10,739 nucleotides of DNA from an uncultured Clostridia bacterium (GTDB taxonomy: Bacteria > Bacillota > Clostridia > Christensenellales > Borkfalkiaceae). Positions 6,197 through 10,739 of the stretch are shown here, one piece after another. A program made the translations under genes and the position numbers. The stretch spans positions 1 to 10,739 of the forward strand of contig CANREX010000045.1 in the NCBI GenBank assembly GCA_947629735.1, read 5' to 3'. Numbering within the stretch: the first letter of the stretch is position 1; every line of letters begins with the position of its first letter. The notes beneath the pieces are model-generated. The model had not been told where the DNA came from. It searched no databases and saw nothing but the letters and a program-made list of their open reading frames with translations.

Positions 6197-6381
6197 TTGC
6201 GCACCCTGCGCGCGTCGAAGAACAGGCATACGGAAAACCCGTCGCGCGTTCTGACCATGTCGAACGTGTATTTTTCGTCGCACTCGAAGTATTCTCGGCA
6301 GACTTCCTTTATATCGCACAGAAAGAGCTGTTTTTCGTCATCAGTCATCTCCTCGTCCTCAGGCAGAATAAGCTGTTTCAT
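6175..6381 (-). CDS. Small hypothetical protein, 68 residues, following the MinD-like gene
   Basis: The start is the ATG at 6381, with GGAG eight bases upstream; the longer frame from 6408 overlaps the preceding stop and has no such site. The protein begins with an acidic segment (LPEDEEMTDDEKQLFL), continues with a helix and strand pattern (DIKEVCREYFECDEKYTFDM, then DGFSVCLFFDARRV), and ends in a basic tail (RKFKKPRL). It has no signal peptide, no membrane segment and no metal-binding pattern (only three scattered Cys). It starts 19 bases after the MinD-like stop codon, so the two are surely co-transcribed. I do not recognise the family. The clear start, operon position and charge layout make it a real gene; a role as partner of the ATPase is inference. 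Confidence 0.75.
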   Translation of the reverse strand: MKQLILPEDEEMTDDEKQLFLCDIKEVCREYFECDEKYTFDMVRTRDGFSVCLFFDARRVRKFKKPRL

Positions 6382-6400
6382 AATAGTAACTCCGTTTTTT

Positions 6401-7132
6401 TTATACAAAATTCCTCAACTTTCTTTTTATGCTTCCGCCCAACCCTCGGTAGCGCGCCGTCACGCCGTAAATTTTGGCGCTTCTGCCCGCGACGACGTCC
6501 GCCGTCATTTTAAACGCCTTTGCCGCCGCCCTGCCGCACTTTCCCATCGGCATGCCAAGATCTTCGGGTATAACCCCGAGCAAGGGGCAGCGCAGCAGCG
6601 AGGATATCTCCTGCGGGCTCATAATCTCCCCATTGCAGACCAACCCGCCGTTGACTTTGTTCACGATTATTCCGACGTCCCCCAAGCCCCCGTCTTTGAG
6701 TCGGGCTATTTTTTTGTCCGCCGCCTTGATGGAGGAAGGGTACGGCTCGGTCATTATTATCGCCCTGCGGCAAGCGGAAGAAGCGCACCCGTCGCACAAG
6801 ATATAGTCGAACGTCTCCGCGCTTTCGCACACCGCCCGCGAGATAAATTCCCCGTCCGTGCAGTTGAGCGAGGGCAGAAGGAACAGATTTATCTGCTTTT
6901 CGTGCTTTAAAATAGCCTGTCTCACGCGGCAAGCACCTTTCTGCGCGTCGGCAAGGGTGTACACGTTAAGCCCGCTCATTCCGCTCACCTGCAAGCCGTC
7001 GCCGCACGCGCTGTCGCCGTCCGCTATGAGCGTCCGCTCGCCCGCCAAGGAGAGCGCGCAACCCAGATAATACGCGCACGTCGTCGCGCCCGCGCCGCCT
7101 CGCGCGCCCGCAAGGAATATGACGTTTCCCAT
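6401..7132 (-). CDS. MinD/CpaE-like P-loop protein with a lysine-less Walker A
   Basis: The start is ATG 7132, preceded by GGGGA; the in-frame extension to 7249 covers AT-rich promoter DNA. The product has 243 residues. The fold follows MinD/ParA: first strand VIFLAG, P-loop G-A-R-G-G-A-G-A-T-T (8-17), second strand RTLIADGDSACGDGL (33-47), Walker B-like FDYILCDG (108-115), IIVNKVNGG (155-163), and the MinD-type LLGVIPED (184-191). The signature lysine (KGGxGKT) is R10 and the nucleotide-contacting lysine is A15, so both lysines are lost. CpaE/TadZ-type relatives also have GATT or GSST in this loop, so ATP binding may be retained in altered form. The C-terminus (SIKRKLRNF) could be a short amphipathic membrane-targeting helix. 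The role may be positioning or scaffolding at the membrane; it is unproven. Confidence 0.85.
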   Translation of the reverse strand: MGNVIFLAGARGGAGATTCAYYLGCALSLAGERTLIADGDSACGDGLQVSGMSGLNVYTLADAQKGACRVRQAILKHEKQINLFLLPSLNCTDGEFISRAVCESAETFDYILCDGCASSACRRAIIMTEPYPSSIKAADKKIARLKDGGLGDVGIIVNKVNGGLVCNGEIMSPQEISSLLRCPLLGVIPEDLGMPMGKCGRAAAKAFKMTADVVAGRSAKIYGVTARYRGLGGSIKRKLRNFV

Positions 7133-7165
7133 ATGACAAAATCCCCGTCTTTTCGTTTTTTTGTA

Positions 7166-7171
7166 ATTATA
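7166..7171 (-). promoter_or_regulatory. Possible -10 element for the MinD-like gene
   Basis: TATAAT on the minus strand sits 34 bases upstream of the start codon at 7132. No good -35 is found at 16-18 bases, so the promoter may be weak or activator-dependent. Confidence 0.35.
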
Positions 7172-7259
7172 TAATTGTGTAAAGTGTAAAAATTGACTTA
7201 AAAAGTCGCATTTTGTAATTTTTTCACACGCAAAGTAATAAAAAAACATTACAAACTTG

Positions 7260-7288
7260 TTGACTTTGGTGACATATGATAATATAAT
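7260..7288 (+). promoter_or_regulatory. Strong promoter of the repeat lipoprotein gene
   Basis: TTGACT (7260-7265), a 17-base spacer and TATAAT (7283-7288) match the housekeeping consensus in 11 of 12 positions. The predicted start is near 7295, giving a leader of about 107 bases. Confidence 0.85.
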
Positions 7289-7292
7289 AGAT

Positions 7293-7390
7293 TATGACAG
7301 ACGGGCGAGCCGCATATGACAAATATATGACATCGGCAAGCCAAACGCCCTTTAAAGATAAGACAACGGCGATTTCCCGCCGAGGCGGGA
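7293..7390 (+). promoter_or_regulatory. Structured leader with repeated TATGACA words
   Basis: TATGACA occurs at 7293, 7315 and 7326, spaced 22 and 11 bases. GGGCG (7303-7307) can pair with CGCCC (7346-7350), enclosing GCCG (7309-7312) with CGGC (7334-7337). A separate 6-bp hairpin TCCCGC/GCGGGA (7375-7390) ends two bases before the GGAG ribosome binding site at 7393-7396, so it may modulate initiation. I could not fit it to a known riboswitch. Confidence 0.4.
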
Positions 7391-7401
7391 GCGGAGATTA
7401 A

Positions 7402-10400
7402 ATGAAGAAACATATAAGAAAAATTTTAGCTGCGGCGCTATCGCTGCTCTGCATGACTTCCCTCGCGGGGGCTACCGCCTGCGCGTCCAAGTCCACGGAG
7501 ATTGCCGAGCCGCTCAATACGCAGATAACAAAGACGGCTGCGCCCGACGACGGCAGTCTGCCCACCGCGCACAGCGGCACGGAGAACCTCGCCTATATAG
7601 CTCAGGTCCTCGACGAGCAGACGCAATATCACGTCTATACGTACACGCTTACCAACGCGTCAATAGCCACGCAGATAACGCGCGGCTATCGTGATTTTAA
7701 GGACGGCGTGCTCATTTCCAGCGACATAACCTATTCGTCAATGGTAAAATCGGGCTCGCAGACCTGCACCGTATACAACGAAGAGCTGGGCGAGTACGAA
7801 GTGTACTTCCGCGCCTCGGAAGAGCCCGACGCGCAGACCACGGCGACCAACGCCGTCTGGAAGACGGAAGCGCCCGTTCACTACACCAAAAACGCGTATT
7901 ATCACACTTTCGGCTTGCTGCAAAACGAGCTGACAAATTTCATAATCAACGACGAATCCGTCCTCGAAAGCGGTGAAGTCCACGAAAATCCCGACGGCAC
8001 ATACACGCAAAGCTACGTCCTCGACCCCGCCGTGTCCACCTATTACTACGGGTTCGGCATGAAGACGAGGGGCGGGCTGAGCGGCTATCCCGAATTCATG
8101 AGCGTGACGATGAGCGTCACGTTCACCGACAAGTGGTTGCCCCTTTCCGTCACGATGCGCGACGTGTCCTCGGTAAACAAGGGAGTCGTGGTGACGTCCA
8201 CTTCCGATTCCACTTGCGAATTTTCCTATGACGGCATAGACGAGGAGCATTTCTCCTGCTACGATTCATATTTCCGCGCGTATCTGGGCGCGGTCGACCT
8301 CGAACAGGGCGGCAACGTGGAGGAAGAGTTCGTCGTCGACGTGACGAACGTCCTCTCCAACGGCTTCTCCAAGATAATGAACGGCGGCGCGCAGTTCGGC
8401 ATAGAGGTTGAACTCGACAAGAACAAGTACGAAGGTTTCGTGTTTGTCGCTCTCGACCTCGCCGACCCGCTCGAAACGCTTGAAATCCGCCTCAGCCTCG
8501 GCAAAACGCTCGAAGAGCAGGGGCTTTTCGTGGAATACGCCGACGGCGAGGCGCACGCATACTACGGCGAGGACTTCGCGCTCGAAGTCAATATCGCCGA
8601 ATTGAAGCCGCAGATCGAAAAGATAATCGATTGGGCGGAAAAATTAAAGGATAGTCTGGGAATAACGGGCGAAAGCTCCGACGGCGGCTTGAATATCGGC
8701 GACGACGCGCTCAATTCGCTTATGGACGCGATGACGATAGAGGACAGGGGCGGAGAAGCCGTGCTCTCGCTGAAATCGGACGATCTGCTCGGCTTGGGCG
8801 TCGGGCTGGACGTTGAACTTTATTTCGGTCTCGAAAAGGACGCTGCGACATTCCGCGGCGGCACGGTCAGCGGAATAACCATCGGCGGCGAGCAGCTCAA
8901 CTGCAACGTCACCCTTCGCTCGACGACGGGCGAGCCCATTTCCCGCGACGAATCGCAGACGGCTGCAAACCTTGCGGACTTCGTCGCGGACGCTTATTCT
9001 CTCATCTCGTCCGACTTATTGAAAATCGAGGTAGATCTCAACGGCGAAGGCGAACAGGTAAACGTCTCCGCGTTGAAGGGGCTGAACGCCTCCGTTTCTG
9101 CCTTTGTCGATATCGACGGCGTGACGGTCGGCGCGGAAGCGGAAGTCTCCTACGCGCTTTATGGCGGAAATCTCTCCGCCCTCGTGGATATCTATTATGA
9201 CTACGACGTGCTCGGCGCGGGTTACGGCAAGGCGGTGCTTGCGCTTAAAGAGCTGAACGGCGCGCCCGTGAACGTGACGCTGATGTGCGACGTCAAACAG
9301 CTTGCGGACAGCCTCGGCGCGCTTTTGACTTTCGGCGGCGCTCCCCAAGGCGTTGCGCTCGACGGCGTTGTCGGCATGTTGAATTCGGCTTTCAGCCACG
9401 ATTTTTCTTCGTTGCTCGGTGACGTCTATGCGGATAAAACGGCGATAAAGCTCAGCGTTGACGTCGATACGGTTTTGAACATGCTCGGCGTGGACGCGGG
9501 CGTAAGATTCGGCAAGTGCGCGCTCTCTTACGTGCGCGGCGACGGGGTTTACGGCGGAACGCTTTCCGCGGCTCTCCCCGCGATTGGCTTCTCGATTGCG
9601 GTCAGCGGCGCAGAGGGAGAGATAGAACAACCCGACACCAGCGACGCGTTAGATTTGGTCTATGCGATTGAGGATATACAGCAGTTTATAAGTGCGGGAC
9701 TCTACGAAGTTAGCCTGTCGTTTGACGGCAGCGCGATAGAGCAGACTAAGGGCTTGACCGCGGAAGCTACAATTTATGCGGATATAAAAGGTCTTGCGGC
9801 CTGCGCGGCGGTAAATGTAGGCTATGAATACAAAGGCTTGCCCGTAAGTGCAGAACTTACTGCATGGTATACATACGATAAAGCCACCAACGGCGAAGTA
9901 GTTTTAAGCCTTGAAAAGCTGAACGGCACGGACGTAAACGTCACCGTTAAGGCTGAAATCAACGAAACGATAGCCGCAGTAAAAGAATTGCTTGCGTACT
10001 GCAACGTACAACTTGGAGAGAGCAAAACCGAGAGCAATATAGAGCTTGAAAGTGTGTTAAGCGGAATACTCACCGCCGACCTTTCAACGCTTATTCCCGA
10101 ACTTGCGACCAACGCGGACGGCTTAAAACTCGGAGTAAATGCGGACGAAGTGCTTAAACTTTTAAACGTAGAACTTCCAATTAACTTCGGTGTTGTCAAT
10201 CTCGCATACTCACATAAAAATTGCAATCTCGTAGCAAACGTTCCCGCGCTCGGTTTGGAAGTTGAAATCAACCCTGCAACCGAAAAAATTGCGCAACCCG
10301 ACACAAGCGACGCGTTAGACCTTGTCTATGCAGTTGAGGATATTCAGCAGTTTATAAGTGCGGAACTCTACGAAGTTAGCCTTTCCTTTGACGGCAGCGC

Positions 10401-10739
10401 GATAGAGCAGACTAAGGGCTTGACCGCGGAAGCAACCATTTACGCGGACATAAAGGGTCTTGCAGTTTGCGCGGAAATAGCGGTCGGCTATGTTTATAAC
10501 GACATGCCTGTAAGCGCGGAGCTTAAAGCATGGTATACATACGATAAGGCAACGAACGGAGAAATAGTTTTAAGCCTTGAAAAATTAAACGGAACAGACG
10601 TAAACGTAACCGTTAAGGCTGAAATAAACGACACGATAGCCGCGGTTAAAGAGCTTTTAGCATACTGCAACGTGCAACTTGGAGAGAGCAAGAGTGAGAG
10701 CAATATAGAGCTTGAAAGCGTATTAAGCGGAATACTCAC
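7402..10739 (+). CDS. Large secreted tandem-repeat protein, probable lipoprotein (3' end outside window)
   Basis: The frame stays open from ATG 7402 to the window end, 1112 codons, with GGAG five bases before the start. Residues 1-27 (MKKHIRKILAAALSLL, ending ATAC) form a signal peptide with a plausible lipobox and acceptor C27. A unique region (about 28-429) is rich in beta-strand patterns and Tyr/Thr/Ser, beginning with a segment like YIAQVLDEQTQYHVYTYTLT. It is followed by repeats: a half-unit (430-517), a diverged unit (518-743), and two close copies (744-965 and 966 onward) with a 222-residue period. The recurring core is LNGTDVNVTVKAEI, followed by LGVNADEVLKLLNV or similar. No catalytic motif, LPxTG or SLH domain is visible in the part seen. 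It is likely an extracellular structural, binding or adhesion protein; a LolA/LppX-like beta fold is a guess. Confidence 0.85.
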   Translation, partial: MKKHIRKILAAALSLLCMTSLAGATACASKSTEIAEPLNTQITKTAAPDDGSLPTAHSGTENLAYIAQVLDEQTQYHVYTYTLTNASIATQITRGYRDFKDGVLISSDITYSSMVKSGSQTCTVYNEELGEYEVYFRASEEPDAQTTATNAVWKTEAPVHYTKNAYYHTFGLLQNELTNFIINDESVLESGEVHENPDGTYTQSYVLDPAVSTYYYGFGMKTRGGLSGYPEFMSVTMSVTFTDKWLPLSVTMRDVSSVNKGVVVTSTSDSTCEFSYDGIDEEHFSCYDSYFRAYLGAVDLEQGGNVEEEFVVDVTNVLSNGFSKIMNGGAQFGIEVELDKNKYEGFVFVALDLADPLETLEIRLSLGKTLEEQGLFVEYADGEAHAYYGEDFALEVNIAELKPQIEKIIDWAEKLKDSLGITGESSDGGLNIGDDALNSLMDAMTIEDRGGEAVLSLKSDDLLGLGVGLDVELYFGLEKDAATFRGGTVSGITIGGEQLNCNVTLRSTTGEPISRDESQTAANLADFVADAYSLISSDLLKIEVDLNGEGEQVNVSALKGLNASVSAFVDIDGVTVGAEAEVSYALYGGNLSALVDIYYDYDVLGAGYGKAVLALKELNGAPVNVTLMCDVKQLADSLGALLTFGGAPQGVALDGVVGMLNSAFSHDFSSLLGDVYADKTAIKLSVDVDTVLNMLGVDAGVRFGKCALSYVRGDGVYGGTLSAALPAIGFSIAVSGAEGEIEQPDTSDALDLVYAIEDIQQFISAGLYEVSLSFDGSAIEQTKGLTAEATIYADIKGLAACAAVNVGYEYKGLPVSAELTAWYTYDKATNGEVVLSLEKLNGTDVNVTVKAEINETIAAVKELLAYCNVQLGESKTESNIELESVLSGILTADLSTLIPELATNADGLKLGVNADEVLKLLNVELPINFGVVNLAYSHKNCNLVANVPALGLEVEINPATEKIAQPDTSDALDLVYAVEDIQQFISAELYEVSLSFDGSAIEQTKGLTAEATIYADIKGLAVCAEIAVGYVYNDMPVSAELKAWYTYDKATNGEIVLSLEKLNGTDVNVTVKAEINDTIAAVKELLAYCNVQLGESKSESNIELESVLSGIL
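8689..8952 (+). repeat. Half repeat unit of the lipoprotein
   Basis: These 88 codons align with the second half of the later units: LNIGDDALNSLMDAM against NIELESVLSGILTADL, then VLSLKSDDLLGLGVGLDVEL against LKLGVNADEVLKLLNVEL. The length equals that of the corresponding half in the full unit (about 87 residues), which supports a two-part repeat. Divergence is high. Confidence 0.6.
8953..9630 (+). repeat. Diverged full repeat unit (226 residues)
   Basis: It aligns end to end with the next unit: SQTAANLADFV with PDTSDALDLVY, LKELNGAPVNVT with LEKLNGTDVNVT, VDVDTVLNMLGV with VNADEVLKLLNV, and LPAIGFSIAV with VPALGLEVEI. Most other positions differ and codon use is GC-rich, so it is an old copy. 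Confidence 0.75.
9631..10296 (+). repeat. Tandem repeat unit, copy A (666 bp)
   Basis: This unit starts at PDTSDALDLVY and ends just before the same words recur 666 bases later, exactly 222 codons, so the frame is kept. Over the 148 codons visible in both copies, 134 residues are identical. Confidence 0.92.
10297..10739 (+). repeat. Tandem repeat unit, copy B (cut by window end)
   Basis: The first 443 bases of a further unit continue without any insertion or deletion relative to copy A. The segment 10387-10433 is identical to 9721-9767 over 47 bases, while later stretches differ mostly at third codon positions, drifting to AT-ending codons. More copies may follow beyond the window. Confidence 0.9.

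Noticed and set aside
7295..7401. Possible cyclic-di-GMP or other riboswitch in the lipoprotein leader
   Set aside because: The leader can pair, but the conserved loop sequences of the classes I know are not present and it is short.
9016..10739. Minus-strand frames of 204, 160 and 81 codons opposite the repeat protein
   Set aside because: They are antisense shadows. The two in copies A and B look alike only because the repeats do.

Overview
The window looks like a piece of a moderately GC-rich Bacillota (Clostridia-type) chromosome. It has GGAG-type ribosome binding sites, good TTGACA/TATAAT promoters, a SigB/SigF-type sigma factor beside an anti-sigma-type kinase fold, a CtpA-like S41 lipoprotein protease and a PucR-type DNA-binding domain. 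An uncultured gut clostridial lineage would fit, but that is inference. I see no phage, plasmid, CRISPR or rRNA/tRNA signature.

Layout. (1) Positions 1-1233 hold a compact + strand operon: the C-terminal end of a protein resembling an RsbW-type ATPase, a complete SigB/SigF-family sigma factor, and a second small RsbW-like ATPase. Both junctions are 4-base ATGA overlaps. A long GC-rich hairpin follows. (2) Positions 1310-1740 carry no gene. They hold a MITE-like dispersed repeat with inverted ends, short tandem repeats and several perfect hairpins. (3) Positions 1742-3805 hold one minus-strand unit: a near-consensus promoter, a 629-residue polytopic membrane protein with a Pro/Glu/Tyr/Gln-rich cytoplasmic repeat tract and a conserved-looking C-terminal domain, and a clean intrinsic terminator. 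(4) Positions 3806-4213 are a divergent intergenic stretch without a convincing gene. (5) Positions 4214-6196 hold a + strand operon: a promoter, a leader with three consecutive GC-rich stem-loops, a stand-alone PucR-type HTH protein, and a translationally coupled S41/PDZ lipoprotein protease. (6) Positions 6153-7171 hold a minus-strand pair: a MinD/CpaE-like protein whose P-loop has lost both lysines, then a 68-residue protein whose stop codon lies in the loop of the shared bidirectional terminator. (7) From 7260 to the window end there is a strong promoter, a structured leader, and a very long open frame for a secreted, probably lipid-anchored, repeat protein. It contains a half-unit, a diverged full unit and two units about 90% identical with a 666-bp period. 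It is still open at 10739.

How the parts may work together. The first operon looks like a partner-switching sigma module controlling a stress or developmental regulon; its targets cannot be read from this window. The HTH-protease pair could sense or process envelope proteins. The MinD-like pair and the giant repeat protein are divergently transcribed from a shared 270-bp region that carries repeated TATGACA words, so they may share control; this is inference. The most unusual items are the lysine-less MinD-like protein with its small partner, the tandem-hairpin leader, and the actively duplicating repeat lipoprotein.
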